Source: Chryseobacterium nakagawai | GTDB lineage: Bacteria; Bacteroidota; Bacteroidia; Flavobacteriales; Weeksellaceae | Direction of reading: 5' to 3' | DNA length: 64,000 nt | Assembly (NCBI RefSeq): GCF_900637665.1 | Contig: NZ_LR134386.1 | Coordinates: 2,162,501-2,226,500 of the forward strand | Shown here: piece after piece, positions 16,964 to 26,427 of the stretch | Numbering within the stretch: position 1 is the stretch's first letter | Layout: the number at the start of each line of letters is the position of its first letter | The notes under the pieces: generated by a model | What the model was told of the DNA's origin: nothing | Database searches by the model: none | What the model saw: the letters and a program-made list of their open reading frames with translations, nothing else | Made by a program: the position numbers and the translations under genes

Positions 16964-17042
16964 ATTTATCTATTATTTGTGATTTGTTTTTAATGATTTA
17001 ATTATTAAATAGTTAACTTTATAATGACTAAAAAATAAAATC

Positions 17043-17231
17043 ATGACAAAAAACTTTTTACAAACGAGAAATCTTAACAGATCAGCGTTAAAAGAAATTA
17101 TCGGTGGAGTAAGACCTCCTCTGGTTAATTGTTTTACCTTATGCGGACCCGCTGGAGGTGTACTTTCTAATACACCCGGAGTAGGAGATGCCTGTAGTCC
17201 GGACAGAAAGGTCTGCTGTATCTGCTATTAA
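17043..17231 (+). CDS. GG-leader Cys-rich peptide (bacteriocin-like family), third type
   Basis: The 62-residue peptide has the leader FLQTRNLNRSALKEIIGG (residues 5-22), the same L-x-R/K-x-x-L-K-x-I-x-GG pattern as the peptides at 10067 and 10597, but an unrelated mature part: RPPLVNCFTLCGPAGG... ending CCICY, with six Cys. The leader is therefore shared and the cargo varied, as expected if one export system handles all three. No exporter is adjacent. A terminator follows directly. Confidence 0.82.
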   Translation: MTKNFLQTRNLNRSALKEIIGGVRPPLVNCFTLCGPAGGVLSNTPGVGDACSPDRKVCCICY

Positions 17232-17237
17232 AAATAA

Positions 17238-17267
17238 AAGAGGCCGGAATTACTTCCAGCCTCTTTT
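17238..17267. terminator. Bidirectional terminator between peptide 3 and gcvT
   Basis: Twelve-base arms AAGAGGCCGGAA / TTCCAGCCTCTT (17238-17249, 17254-17265) with one mismatch and a TTAC loop, T-rich on the plus strand and A-rich upstream so that it can also serve gcvT. Confidence 0.8.
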
Positions 17268-17285
17268 TATATTGTTAAAAAAACC

Positions 17286-18362
17286 TTATACAAAAGGAGC
17301 TTTCACCACTTTTGCAGGAATGTTTTTGTTTCTCACCTGGATAAAGATCTCAGAACCTAATTTAAAATGAGGCTTGTCTACATAAGCAAGACCTAACCCT
17401 ATTTTCTTCATTGGAGACTGAGTTCCGGAAGTTACTTTTCCAATTACATTTCCTTCTGCATCTACAACAGGGTAGTCGTGTCTTGGAACTCCCTTATCCG
17501 TTAATTCAAAAGCTACTAATTTTCTGGTAACACCTTCCTCTTTTTGTTTTGCAAAAGTATCTTTAGAAACGAATTCTTTATCAAATTTAGTGATCCATCC
17601 AAGACCTGCTTCAATTGGAGAAGTCGTATCGTCGATATCATTTCCGTAAAGACAGAATCCTTTTTCAAGTCTTAAAGTATCTCTGGCAGCCAAACCGCAA
17701 GGAACAATTCCTTCAGATTCACCAGCCTTCATTACTTCATCCCAAAGCTTTTCTGCGTTTTCATTTTTGAAATAGATCTCAAAACCTCCGCTTCCTGTGT
17801 ATCCTGTATTAGAAATAATAATATCATTTACTCCCGCAACACTTCCTACAGTAAAATTATAGTAAGGGATTTCAGAAAGGTTTACATCAGTAAGCTTTTG
17901 AAGAATTTCAGTCGCTTTAGGACCTTGAACTGCTAATAATGACATGTCATCAGAAGCGTTGGTCATTTTTGCTCCGAAAGTATTGTATTTTGAAATATGG
18001 TTCCAGTCTTTGTCAATATTGGAAGCGTTTACAACTACAAAGTATTTGTCATCCTCCATTTTGTAAACGATAAGGTCGTCTACGATTCCTCCGTTTTCGT
18101 TGGGAAGACATGAGTACTGAGCTTTTCCGTTTTCAAGAGTATCTACATTGTTAGTGGTCACAAATTGCAAAAGATCTTTAGATCCCGGACCTTCGATGAA
18201 AAACTGTCCCATGTGGGAAACATCAAATAATCCTGCTTTTTCTCTTACTGCAAAATGCTCTTCTGTTACTCCTGAATATTGTACAGGCATTTCAAAACCT
18301 GCGAAAGGTACGATCTTAGCTCCTAATGAAACATGTTTGTCGTACAAAGCTGTTTTCTTCAT
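17286..18362 (-). CDS. gcvT: Aminomethyltransferase (glycine cleavage system T protein)
   Basis: GcvT takes the aminomethyl group from the lipoyl H protein and transfers it to tetrahydrofolate, releasing ammonia. The sequence shows family blocks in order: [24 protein letters not shown] (about residues 43-52), [44 protein letters not shown] and [22 protein letters not shown]. Length 358 is normal. The genes for H and P proteins are not in the window. It starts nine bases after the stop of the small secreted protein gene upstream, so they may share a transcript. Confidence 0.96.
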   Translation of the reverse strand: MKKTALYDKHVSLGAKIVPFAGFEMPVQYSGVTEEHFAVREKAGLFDVSHMGQFFIEGPGSKDLLQFVTTNNVDTLENGKAQYSCLPNENGGIVDDLIVYKMEDDKYFVVVNASNIDKDWNHISKYNTFGAKMTNASDDMSLLAVQGPKATEILQKLTDVNLSEIPYYNFTVGSVAGVNDIIISNTGYTGSGGFEIYFKNENAEKLWDEVMKAGESEGIVPCGLAARDTLRLEKGFCLYGNDIDDTTSPIEAGLGWITKFDKEFVSKDTFAKQKEEGVTRKLVAFELTDKGVPRHDYPVVDAEGNVIGKVTSGTQSPMKKIGLGLAYVDKPHFKLGSEIFIQVRNKNIPAKVVKAPFV

Positions 18363-18371
18363 ATTTAATTT

Positions 18372-18842
18372 TTATTTCTTTATTTTAAAACTGTTAAAAG
18401 TCTCATTAAATAGGGTCATATAGTTTCCGTTCCAGAATTTCTGGCCACAGTTAATGGTTACCAGATACAAATCCTTATCTTTTTGAAAAGCTCTTGTAAT
18501 CCAGAAAAGTTTTTCTTTTTCATCAAAATATTCGTAGAAATACTCTGTATATCCTTTTTTACCTCTGTTTTCCTTTACCTTTTTTTCTGCATCTTCAGAT
18601 TTGTAAAGCGCCAGGATGAACTTTTTCGTTTCAGCCTTGGGAAGGTTTAGGTCGTGGTACTCAGAAATAGTAATCGCTCCTATTTCACTCGTAGGGAAAA
18701 TATTGATGATATCACTGTCATTGGTTGATCTCCAGCCTTCAGGAACGTTGATAGAATAGTTGGCACTATCATAAGTTGTTGCTTTTTGGGCAAAAAATAA
18801 ACTTCCAGATAGGATGGCGGTTAAGAAAAGAATTTTTTTCAT
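18372..18842 (-). CDS. Hypothetical secreted protein
   Basis: A signal peptide (MKKILFLTAILSGSLFFAQ) precedes a domain of about 137 residues that begins YSINVPEGWRSTNDSDIINIFP, a pattern seen in PsbP/DcrB-like lipoyl-free periplasmic domains. It continues with a helical Lys/Glu-rich centre and ends WNGNYMTLFNETFNSFKIKK, which also fits that fold. The DcrB-like match is a guess from the pattern. It starts two bases after the idi stop and is followed by gcvT, so the three genes probably form one transcript. Confidence 0.72.
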   Translation of the reverse strand: MKKILFLTAILSGSLFFAQKATTYDSANYSINVPEGWRSTNDSDIINIFPTSEIGAITISEYHDLNLPKAETKKFILALYKSEDAEKKVKENRGKKGYTEYFYEYFDEKEKLFWITRAFQKDKDLYLVTINCGQKFWNGNYMTLFNETFNSFKIKK

Positions 18843-18844
18843 CG

Positions 18845-19354
18845 TTAAAAATGGTGTTTATATTCTTCGAGAATGATTTTGAACCATTCTGTAAAGTGTT
18901 CAGGATTTTCAGAAATTTCTTGATCCAAATCTTCGGGGGAAATAAATCTTACTTCTTCCACTTCCTCTTTATTCAGATTAAAGTCAGATTCATATTTTCC
19001 TACAAAAACATAATCAAGTTCATGTTCCCAAAGGTCACCTCCTACATCTGCTTTGTAAATAAAATTGAATTTTTCCGAAAGTTCAGCCTCAATTCCCAAT
19101 TCTTCTTTTAATCTTCTTTGGGCTCCGGCCAGATAAGTTTCCCCAATTCTGGGGTGAGAACAGACAGCATTGGTCCATTGATTGGGAGAATGGTACTTTC
19201 CTGATGCTCTTTTCTGAAGAAGCATTTCGCCTTTCGAATTGAACAGGAATACAGAAAAAGCACGGTGTAACAGGCCATTAACGTGAGCTTGCTGTTTTTC
19301 CATCAAGCCCAAAACCACATCATCAGGATTTACTAAAACTACTAATTCTTCCAT
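18845..19354 (-). CDS. idi: Isopentenyl-diphosphate delta-isomerase (type I)
   Basis: This Nudix-fold enzyme interconverts isopentenyl and dimethylallyl diphosphate for isoprenoid and menaquinone synthesis. The catalytic Cys65 in TNAVCSHPR, the metal-binding His residues (H24, H30 in the N-terminal part), the Nudix-like block AGAQRRLKEELGIEAEL and the active-site Glu in WEHELDYVFVG are all seen. Length 169 fits bacterial type I enzymes. The menaquinone methyltransferase 14 kb away uses products of this pathway. Confidence 0.95.
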   Translation of the reverse strand: MEELVVLVNPDDVVLGLMEKQQAHVNGLLHRAFSVFLFNSKGEMLLQKRASGKYHSPNQWTNAVCSHPRIGETYLAGAQRRLKEELGIEAELSEKFNFIYKADVGGDLWEHELDYVFVGKYESDFNLNKEEVEEVRFISPEDLDQEISENPEHFTEWFKIILEEYKHHF

Positions 19355-19669
19355 TTCTACAAATGTAAGTGTAATTAATGTATTTTGGAAATTTTTAGGA
19401 AAACATTATATCTTTTGAATGGAGAGGAAAGAGAATAAAAAAGCAATTTAAAATTTATGGTAAGATTCATTATCTCTCCAAATATTCTCTATTTCGATAG
19501 CTAAACTAGATTTTAAAAAGAAAAATTTTAATCATAAGGTATTAAAAGATGAATAAAATGTTTATATTATTTATTAAATAACGATTTTTATAGTAAATTT
19601 TTAATATAAACTAAGATTAATACATCTGGTAGGTATAAAAGCCTTAACTTTGTTACACAAATTTTCGTG
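19355..19669. other. AT-rich divergent intergenic region
   Basis: This 315-base gap separates idi (leftward) from the HAD-family gene (rightward). Apart from the TAACTTTG box at 19645-19652 I see no gene, strong hairpin or repeat in it. Confidence 0.5.
19645..19652 (+). promoter_or_regulatory. Bacteroidota -7 promoter box (TAACTTTG)
   Basis: A perfect TAnnTTTG box 17 bases before the ATG at 19670; the -33 element is poor. Confidence 0.5.
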
Positions 19670-20080
19670 ATGGAATTAGAATACGTAGAGCATATCAGTC
19701 CTATTCTCAAGGATGGAGTTAAAAATTACTTAATCGATATAGACGGAACTATTACAGATGATGTTCCTAATGAAGAACCGGAAAGAATGGTTACTTGTGA
19801 ACCATACCCTGACGCTTTGAAAACCGTTAATAAATGGTATGATGAAGGGCATCAGATCTGTTTCTTTACCTCAAGAACCGAAAACCTGAAGCAAGTCACA
19901 ATCGATTGGCTGGATAAACATGGGTTCAAGTACCACAGTGTACTTTGTGGAAAGCCAAGAGGAGGTAATTATCACTGGATTGATAATCATTTGGTACGAG
20001 CTACGAGATATAAGGGAAGATTTACTGATCTGGTAGAAAAGCAAGTAACCATAGAAGTTTTCAAAGAAGACGAAGAATAA
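19670..20080 (+). CDS. HAD-superfamily phosphatase-like protein
   Basis: HAD motif I is present as YLIDIDGTITDD (Asp23 nucleophile, Asp25 acid/base). Motif II is FFTSRT, and the C-terminal part holds KPRGGNYHWIDNH, where the conserved Lys and Asp would be motifs III and IV. At 136 residues it is a minimal cap-less HAD enzyme. Relatives in flavobacteria are often labelled phosphoheptose isomerase, which the sequence does not support. I start at the ATG at 19670; a GTG immediately precedes it. It is followed 85 bases later by the serA-like gene. Confidence 0.8.
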   Translation: MELEYVEHISPILKDGVKNYLIDIDGTITDDVPNEEPERMVTCEPYPDALKTVNKWYDEGHQICFFTSRTENLKQVTIDWLDKHGFKYHSVLCGKPRGGNYHWIDNHLVRATRYKGRFTDLVEKQVTIEVFKEDEE

Positions 20081-20165
20081 ATTAATATAACGAAAGATTT
20101 AAAAATTGATTGGAGCACATCCTTTAATTTTTAAATCTTTCTACTTTTAAAACATAGTTGTATTT

Positions 20166-21125
20166 ATGAAAGTTTTAGCTAATGACGGCCTGGACCAATC
20201 TGGAATTGATGCATTAACAGAAAAAGGATTCGAGGTGATTACTACAAAAGTTCCACAGGAATTTTTAGTAGATTATATTAACGAGCACCAAGTTCGTACT
20301 TTATTGGTAAGAAGTGCTACACAGGTGAGAAAAGATATTATTGACGGTTGCCCATCGCTCGAAATCATTGGAAGAGGGGGTGTAGGAATGGATAATATTG
20401 ATGTAGATTATGCAAGAGAAAAAGGAATACATGTTATCAATACGCCGGCGGCTTCTTCGGAATCAGTGGCTGAACTTGTTTTTGCCCATTTGTTTTCCGG
20501 AGCTAGATTTCTTCAGGATTCCAACAGAAAAATGCCTTTGGTAGGAGATACAGAATTTGCTGGCCTTAAAAAAGCATATGCAGCAGGAATTGAGCTAAGA
20601 GGAAAAACCATCGGAATCATTGGGATGGGAAGAATAGGCCAGGAAGTCGCAAGAATAGCTCTTGGACTTGGGATGAGAGTGGTTGCCGCAGATAATAATG
20701 TAGGAAAAGCAAGTATCAAAGTAAAGTTCTACAACAATCAGTTCATCAATGTAGATATAGAAACGGAACCATTACAGGAAGTTTTGAAGCATTCAGATTT
20801 TATTACCCTTCACGTTCCGGCTCAGAAAGACGGATATATGATTGGTAAGAGTGAGTTTGAAATCATGAAAGATGGAGTGGCTATCGTTAACTGTTCCAGA
20901 GGAGGAGTGATTGATGAATCTGCTTTAATTGAAGCTTTAGATTCCGGTAAAGTAAGATTTGCAGGACTGGATGTTTTCATCAATGAGCCAACACCTTCTA
21001 AAGAAATTTTAAACCATTCTAAAATATCCCTGACGCCACATACAGGTGCTTCTACGCTTGAAGCTCAGGATAGAATCGGCCTTTCTCTGGCAGATCAGAT
21101 TTCTAGCATTTTACAGATCCAATAA
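20166..21125 (+). CDS. serA: D-2-hydroxyacid dehydrogenase (3-phosphoglycerate dehydrogenase-like)
   Basis: The NAD-binding Rossmann motif is GIIGMGRIGQEVARIALGLGM (about residues 146-166), flanked by a split catalytic domain. The catalytic Arg (VNCSRGGVIDE), Glu (VFINEPTP) and His (LTPHTGAST) are visible, as is the signature RGGVGMDNIDVDYAREKGI. Length 319 means there is no C-terminal ACT domain, so serine feedback of the ACT type is absent. It probably oxidises 3-phosphoglycerate as the first step of serine synthesis; other 2-hydroxyacids cannot be excluded. Confidence 0.88.
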   Translation: MKVLANDGLDQSGIDALTEKGFEVITTKVPQEFLVDYINEHQVRTLLVRSATQVRKDIIDGCPSLEIIGRGGVGMDNIDVDYAREKGIHVINTPAASSESVAELVFAHLFSGARFLQDSNRKMPLVGDTEFAGLKKAYAAGIELRGKTIGIIGMGRIGQEVARIALGLGMRVVAADNNVGKASIKVKFYNNQFINVDIETEPLQEVLKHSDFITLHVPAQKDGYMIGKSEFEIMKDGVAIVNCSRGGVIDESALIEALDSGKVRFAGLDVFINEPTPSKEILNHSKISLTPHTGASTLEAQDRIGLSLADQISSILQIQ

Positions 21126-21146
21126 TCAGATCCATAAGATAAAAGC

Positions 21147-21180
21147 AAAAGCACCTTCTGCATGAAGGTGCTTTTATATT
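21147..21180. terminator. Bidirectional terminator between serA and mscL
   Basis: Perfect 12-base arms AAAAGCACCTTC / GAAGGTGCTTTT (21147-21158, 21164-21175) around a five-base loop. Confidence 0.9.
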
Positions 21181-21200
21181 GTAAACCGTTAATGAACAGA

Positions 21201-21581
21201 TTATATATTGTTTTTACTTTTCAGTAAATCTCTGATTTCAGCCAATAGCTTTTGATCGTCTGTAGGTCCTGCTGGAGCCGGAGCTTCTTTTTTGTTAACT
21301 TTATTAGCTCCTTTAATGATAAAGAAAAGAACCATAGCAATACACAGAAAGCTGATCACTGCAGACAGAAAGTTTCCGTAAGCCACACCATTCCAGGTCA
21401 GTTTAGCTATATTTTCTGCTCCCGCTGCTTTAAGAGCCGGGTTTAAGATCAAAGGGGTGATAACATCTTCAACCAAAGACGAAACAATTTTACCAAATGC
21501 TGCACCAATGATTACACCGACAGCAAGATCGAGAACATTTCCTTTAAAGGCAAACTCTTTAAATTCCTTAACAAATCCCAT
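21201..21581 (-). CDS. mscL: Large-conductance mechanosensitive channel
   Basis: MscL opens under membrane tension and releases solutes during osmotic downshock. The family signature is clear: KEFAFKGNVLDLAVGVIIGAAFGKIVSSLVEDVITPL (residues 7-43), then the second membrane helix (about 68-90) and a Lys-rich C-terminal helix. Length 126 is normal. It stands alone, convergent with serA and facing away from nnr. Confidence 0.97.
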   Translation of the reverse strand: MGFVKEFKEFAFKGNVLDLAVGVIIGAAFGKIVSSLVEDVITPLILNPALKAAGAENIAKLTWNGVAYGNFLSAVISFLCIAMVLFFIIKGANKVNKKEAPAPAGPTDDQKLLAEIRDLLKSKNNI

Positions 21582-21826
21582 AATTTATATTTTTTTAATT
21601 AGTATACACACAAAAATATAATTAAAAAACGTAAAAAACACTACTTTTTATAGTTTTTTATTCCAAAAAAGAGGACTTTTATTCTAAATTCATATTATCT
21701 GTTTTAATAGAAATTGTAACTTTATCCTTATATTTTATCTCATTAATGATGTCCATGTATTTTTGTTATATGGGCTTTATCATAATAAAATATCTTTTAT
21801 AATTTATTTAAAAGTCAGATGTAGTT

Positions 21827-23344
21827 ATGAAAATATTCACTGCTGAACAAATTCGAAGCTGGGACCAATTTACGATTTCTCATGAACCCATATCTTCTAT
21901 TCAATTGATGGAAAGAGCTTCAACAGTTGTAGCGAATTGGATATCTGAACATTGTAAGGTTCATAGAAAGGCCGTTTTGTTTTGCGGTAATGGTAATAAT
22001 GGCGGTGATGGGTTGGCAGTGGCAAGAATGCTTTATCTGAAAGGATTTGATGTAGATGTATTTGTTAATGATCCTAAAGGAAAATTCTCAGAAGATGCTT
22101 CCGTAAACCTTGAAAGATTAAGGGAAATTTCGGAGATTTCTGTTCGAAAGTTTGATGAGGTGGAGCATTATCCTCTTGATGATAACACAATTATTATTGA
22201 TGCGCTTTTCGGAACAGGATTATCAAGACCATTAGCTGATGGGTACAAAGAATTGGTAGATTGGATCAATAGAAAAGATACTATTAAAATTTCAATTGAT
22301 GTTCCATCCGGACTTTCTACTGATGCTTTTTTTGATCGTGATTCTGTGGTTTTAAAAGCCAATTATACCCTAAGTTTTCAATGTTGGAAACGAAGTTTTC
22401 TTCATCCGGAAACAGGAAGGTATACCGGAAAAGTAATTATTCTAAATATTGGATTGAGCGAAGAATATCATGAAAATACCGAGACTGATTATTGGGTGAC
22501 TGATGACTCTTTTGCGGTATCACTTTTCAACCCTAGAAATGAATTTGCCCACAAAGGAAATTATGGTAAAGCAATTATTATAGGGGGAAGCTATGGTAAG
22601 ATGGGAGCAGCAGTACTGGCCACAAAATCTGTTTTGAAAACGGGGGCCGGACTTACTTTTGCATTAGCTCCCCAGTGCGGATATGAGGTGTTGCAAACCT
22701 CCTGCCCGGAAGCCATGTTTATAGAAGGAGGGCAACAGTTCATTAGCGATTTTAATATAGATAAGGAGAATACCATAGGGATAGGTCCCGGCTTAGGAAA
22801 CCATAAGGATACTCAAACGGGGCTTTTGAAGTTCCTGAAAGATTATCAGTCTCCATTGGTTTTGGATGCCGATGCCTTAAATATTATTTCTGAAGACCAG
22901 AAAAACCATCAGTTAATTCCTGAGAAATCAATTATCACCCCTCATCCCAAAGAATTTGAAAGGTTGTTTGGGAAAACGGAAAATTCATTTAAAAGATTGG
23001 AACTGGCAAGAGTGAAAGCTAAGGAACTTGGAATTTATATTGTATTGAAGGATCATCATACACAAATCATTACACCGGTAGGAGATGTTTACTATAACCT
23101 GACTGGAAATGCCGGATTGGCCAAAGGAGGAAGTGGTGATATTCTGACCGGGATTCTGACCTCACTTTTAGCACAAGGATATTCAGAAAAAAATACCTGT
23201 ATTTTTGGAGTATGGCTACATGGAAAAGCCGCTGATTTTGCTGCTGAAAAACATTCAAAAGAGTCCATGCTTCCTACGGATGTTATTGATGAACTGGGAA
23301 ATGTTTTTACTGAACTGAATAATAAAGTAGAGCGAAGTTTATGA
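21827..23344 (+). CDS. nnr: Bifunctional NAD(P)HX epimerase / ADP-dependent dehydratase
   Basis: This enzyme repairs hydrated NADH and NADPH. The N-terminal epimerase domain (about residues 1-210) holds LFCGNGNNGGDGLAVARML; the C-terminal ribokinase-like dehydratase (about 225-500) holds IGPGLGNH, LDADALNI, ITPHPKEFERL and the anion-hole motif AKGGSGDILTGI. Both halves are full length, so both reactions are expected. It has its own terminator and lies between mscL and lgt. Confidence 0.95.
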   Translation: MKIFTAEQIRSWDQFTISHEPISSIQLMERASTVVANWISEHCKVHRKAVLFCGNGNNGGDGLAVARMLYLKGFDVDVFVNDPKGKFSEDASVNLERLREISEISVRKFDEVEHYPLDDNTIIIDALFGTGLSRPLADGYKELVDWINRKDTIKISIDVPSGLSTDAFFDRDSVVLKANYTLSFQCWKRSFLHPETGRYTGKVIILNIGLSEEYHENTETDYWVTDDSFAVSLFNPRNEFAHKGNYGKAIIIGGSYGKMGAAVLATKSVLKTGAGLTFALAPQCGYEVLQTSCPEAMFIEGGQQFISDFNIDKENTIGIGPGLGNHKDTQTGLLKFLKDYQSPLVLDADALNIISEDQKNHQLIPEKSIITPHPKEFERLFGKTENSFKRLELARVKAKELGIYIVLKDHHTQIITPVGDVYYNLTGNAGLAKGGSGDILTGILTSLLAQGYSEKNTCIFGVWLHGKAADFAAEKHSKESMLPTDVIDELGNVFTELNNKVERSL

Positions 23345-23366
23345 ACATAAATTAAAGCTTAAACGT

Positions 23367-23405
23367 AAAAAAGGCAAATCTGTAAATTATAGATTTGCCT
23401 TTTTT
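23367..23405. terminator. Bidirectional terminator after nnr
   Basis: Perfect 15-base arms (23367-23381 and 23391-23405), core AAGGCAAATCT / AGATTTGCCTT, between convergent nnr and lgt. Confidence 0.9.
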
Positions 23406-23441
23406 ATTTTAAATCAAGATTGATTAAATGTTCTATTTATT

Positions 23442-24710
23442 TTATTCAGGTTTCTCGTTTTCTGCTTCCGTAATTTTAAATTTTTTGGAAACAATCATGA
23501 TAATTACCCCAGCAATCATAAAAGGGATAGACAGAACCTGTCCCGTATTTAAACCACCAATCTGGATAAATTCATCACCTTGCGGTTCTTTCAGGAATTC
23601 TACAAAGAATCTGATCGCCCAAAGAATGATAAAGAATAGTCCGAATAGCCAACCTTGCTGGTACTTTTTATTTGTTTTTCTATAAAGAATCCATAATAAA
23701 ATGAACAGGGCAACATATCCTACTGCTTCAAATAATTGGCTTGGATAACGGGGAACTGTAAGGCCGTATTCGCTGCTTTGTTGTGGAAATAGTAAAGCAA
23801 ACGGAGAGTTTGGATCTGCTGGTTTTCCCACAATTTCAGAATTGAAGAAGTTCCCCATTCTTACAAATGCACCTCCTAAAGCTACCACGATTCCTAATCT
23901 GTCATATACCCAGAAAGGATTTTTTTTGATAATTTTATATGAGTAATAAAGAGTGGTAAGGATTAAAGCTATGGTTGCCCCGTGGCTTGCCAATCCGGAG
24001 AACCCGGTGAATTTGATGCCGTTTTTGGTACTGATGGGTAAAAATACACTCCAGAAATCTTCTTTAAACAGTTCTGGCTGATAAAAAATAACGTGCCCTA
24101 ATCTTGCTCCCAGGATCGTTCCTATCAATGTCCATGTGAAAAGAGGTTCAAGGTATTTTTGGTTAACATTGTCAATCTTAAAGATTCTTGTCATTAAAAT
24201 ATATCCGAAACCAAATGCGAAAACAAACATTAAGCTGTAGAAGTGTAATGTAAATATCCCAATATTAATACCCTTTGAAGGGTCCCATATTTTAAAGGAT
24301 GTTTTAAGTTCTACTTTATCCGCCTCAGCAATAGGCTTTGCAGACTTTACAGCATATTTGAATGTTGTGATGTTGTCTTTGGTAGGAGGCGTATTGATGA
24401 GTTTAAAGTTCTTATCAAAAAATTGATATTGAGAGTCTTTGAATCTTGCCAGTGTTGAAGCACCGTAGGTATAGTAAGCAGGCTCAAAATTGGATTCGTT
24501 GAGGATAACAAGAACATTGTCTTTAATCTCCCTGTCCGGAAATGCTGCAAGGTCTCCTAACTCTGTTGTAGAATAGATCTTTACTGGAGTATTGTTGCCA
24601 TTGATATCCAAAGCCCCATCAGATAAACCTCCAGGGTACTCCTGTGCAAAAAGGCACTGGGTAACCAAAGCAAATATGACAAGGTAAATTCTGAAAAAAG
24701 TAGTACTCAT
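23442..24710 (-). CDS. lgt: Prolipoprotein diacylglyceryl transferase with a secreted N-terminal extension
   Basis: Lgt moves diacylglycerol from phosphatidylglycerol to the lipobox Cys of prolipoproteins. The Lgt domain covers about residues 148-410: FYSLMFVFAFGFGYIL, LGARLGHVIFYQPE, FSGLASHGATIA and the signature VRMGNFFNSEIVGKP, then RYPSQLFEA. The oddity is the first 140 residues: a signal peptide (to CLFAQ) and a beta-rich soluble domain, giving 422 residues against the usual 260-300. The extension would face the periplasm. It is followed (transcript order yidD, then lgt) 30 bases after yidD. Confidence 0.93.
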   Translation of the reverse strand: MSTTFFRIYLVIFALVTQCLFAQEYPGGLSDGALDINGNNTPVKIYSTTELGDLAAFPDREIKDNVLVILNESNFEPAYYTYGASTLARFKDSQYQFFDKNFKLINTPPTKDNITTFKYAVKSAKPIAEADKVELKTSFKIWDPSKGINIGIFTLHFYSLMFVFAFGFGYILMTRIFKIDNVNQKYLEPLFTWTLIGTILGARLGHVIFYQPELFKEDFWSVFLPISTKNGIKFTGFSGLASHGATIALILTTLYYSYKIIKKNPFWVYDRLGIVVALGGAFVRMGNFFNSEIVGKPADPNSPFALLFPQQSSEYGLTVPRYPSQLFEAVGYVALFILLWILYRKTNKKYQQGWLFGLFFIILWAIRFFVEFLKEPQGDEFIQIGGLNTGQVLSIPFMIAGVIIMIVSKKFKITEAENEKPE

Positions 24711-24740
24711 TTTTCTATTGATTTAATAGTTTGTTATTTT

Positions 24741-24992
24741 TTATGGATGCTTATGTTTTGGCGGAACAGGATCGTAACCACTTCCTCCCCACGGATGACA
24801 TCTTAAAATTCTTTTAAATCCCAGCCAGAAACCTTTAAATAGACCATGAACCCGTAAAGACTCTATCATATAATGAGAGCAAGTGGGTTCGTAACGGCAA
24901 TTTTTAGGAAGTAAGGGCGAGATGAACCATTGGTAAAATTTTATCAAAATTACCATAGGAAATGTAATGATTTTATTGAATGTAAGTTTCAA
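24741..24992 (-). CDS. yidD: Membrane protein insertion efficiency factor YidD
   Basis: The 83-residue protein carries the full YidD block: [30 protein letters not shown], then [20 protein letters not shown], with three conserved Cys. YidD aids YidC-dependent insertion of inner-membrane proteins. It is usually near rnpA/yidC; here it is instead coupled to lgt, both serving envelope biogenesis. The first ATG gives the normal length. Confidence 0.95.
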   Translation of the reverse strand: MKLTFNKIITFPMVILIKFYQWFISPLLPKNCRYEPTCSHYMIESLRVHGLFKGFWLGFKRILRCHPWGGSGYDPVPPKHKHP

Positions 24993-25096
24993 AACAATGC
25001 AAAAATAGGGTAAAAAAATGAAAATTAGTTTAATTTTGTTAGAAGTTTCAGAGCATATAAATCTGAAATATTGATCTTAAAAAAAATAAAAGTACT

Positions 25097-26374
25097 TTGA
25101 ATCAAAATATTCCATTAGCCGAGAAATTAAGACCTAAAACCCTGGATGAAGTTTTGGGGCAGGAACATCTTACCGGGGAAAAAGGCACGATCAGAAAGAT
25201 GATCGAAAACAATAGCCTGAATTCTCTGATCTTTTGGGGCCCTCCGGGGACAGGAAAAACGACGCTGGCGGAAATTATTTCCGAAAGCTCAGGAAGGAAG
25301 TTTTATAAGCTTTCTGCTGTTTCTTCAGGAGTGAAAGATGTTCGCGATGTAATTGAAGATGCTAAAAAACAGAATTTATTTTCCGGAAAATCTCCCATTT
25401 TATTTATTGATGAGATTCATCGTTTCAATAAATCTCAGCAGGATTCGTTGTTGCATGCTGTAGAAAAAGGCTGGATCGTTTTGATAGGAGCTACTACAGA
25501 AAATCCAAGTTTTGAAGTTGTTTCTGCTTTGTTATCCAGAAGCCAGGTTTATGTTCTGAAAGCTTTAAGTTATGAAAAGCTTGAGGAACTTATTGATATT
25601 GCTTCCGAGAGATATAATAAAGACGAAGGAACAGATTTTAAAATTCTTGAAAAAGAAGCCCTTATTCAATATTCAGGAGGAGATGCCAGAAAACTGATTA
25701 ATTCCGTAGAATTGGTTTTGAACCAGTATAAAAATACAGATACGAAGGAGGTTATTAACTCAGATGTGCTGGAAGTCCTGCAGGAAACCATGGCATTGTA
25801 TGATAAGAATGGGGAACAGCATTATGATATTATTTCTGCTTTCATTAAATCAATGCGTGGAGGTGATCCAAACGGAGCGGTATATTGGTTGGCAAGAATG
25901 CTTGTTGGAGGAGAAGATATTAAGTTTATTGCAAGAAGAATGCTGATTCTGGCAGCAGAAGATATTGGGCTGGCCAATCCTAATGCGCTGGTGATTGCCA
26001 ATAACTGTTTTCAGGCTATCAACATGATCGGAAATCCTGAGGCAAGAATTATTCTAAGCGAAACGGCTGTGTATCTTGCTGTCTCTCCTAAGAGTAACTC
26101 TGCGTATATGGCTATTAATGAAGCGATGGCTTTAGTAAAGCAAACGGGAAATTTACCTGTACCTCTTCATTTAAGAAATGCTCCGACCAAGTTGATGAAG
26201 GATCTGGATTATGGAAAAGAATATAAGTACGCCCATTCCTATGAAGGAAACTTTGTAGAGCAAGATTTCCTTCCTCAGGAAATTAGAGAGGTAAAACTGT
26301 ATGAACCTGGAAATAATTCCACAGAAAAAAAGATCTATGAAGAACTGAAAAAGAAGTGGGGGAAAAAATATTAA
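25097..26374 (+). CDS. rarA: Replication-associated recombination protein A (AAA+ ATPase)
   Basis: RarA/MgsA acts at stalled replication forks. Walker A is FWGPPGTGKTTLAE (about residues 46-59), Walker B LFIDEIHRFN, sensor I IGATTENPSFEV, and the C-terminal tetramerisation region has the family block DIGLANPNAL. Length 425 is normal. The start is TTG: the family N-terminus PLAEKLRPKTLDEVLGQEHL begins before any ATG in frame. A TACTTTG box overlaps this start, so the message may be almost leaderless or begin further upstream. Confidence 0.94.
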   Translation: MNQNIPLAEKLRPKTLDEVLGQEHLTGEKGTIRKMIENNSLNSLIFWGPPGTGKTTLAEIISESSGRKFYKLSAVSSGVKDVRDVIEDAKKQNLFSGKSPILFIDEIHRFNKSQQDSLLHAVEKGWIVLIGATTENPSFEVVSALLSRSQVYVLKALSYEKLEELIDIASERYNKDEGTDFKILEKEALIQYSGGDARKLINSVELVLNQYKNTDTKEVINSDVLEVLQETMALYDKNGEQHYDIISAFIKSMRGGDPNGAVYWLARMLVGGEDIKFIARRMLILAAEDIGLANPNALVIANNCFQAINMIGNPEARIILSETAVYLAVSPKSNSAYMAINEAMALVKQTGNLPVPLHLRNAPTKLMKDLDYGKEYKYAHSYEGNFVEQDFLPQEIREVKLYEPGNNSTEKKIYEELKKKWGKKY

Positions 26375-26381
26375 ATAAAAC

Positions 26382-26414
26382 AAGGATAGCATGAAAAACG
26401 CTATCCTTTTTTTT
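26382..26414. terminator. Terminator after rarA
   Basis: Nine-base-pair stem AAGGATAGC / GCTATCCTT (26382-26390, 26400-26408) followed by a run of T; between convergent genes. Confidence 0.85.
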
Positions 26415-26427
26415 GTATTGTTAAAAA

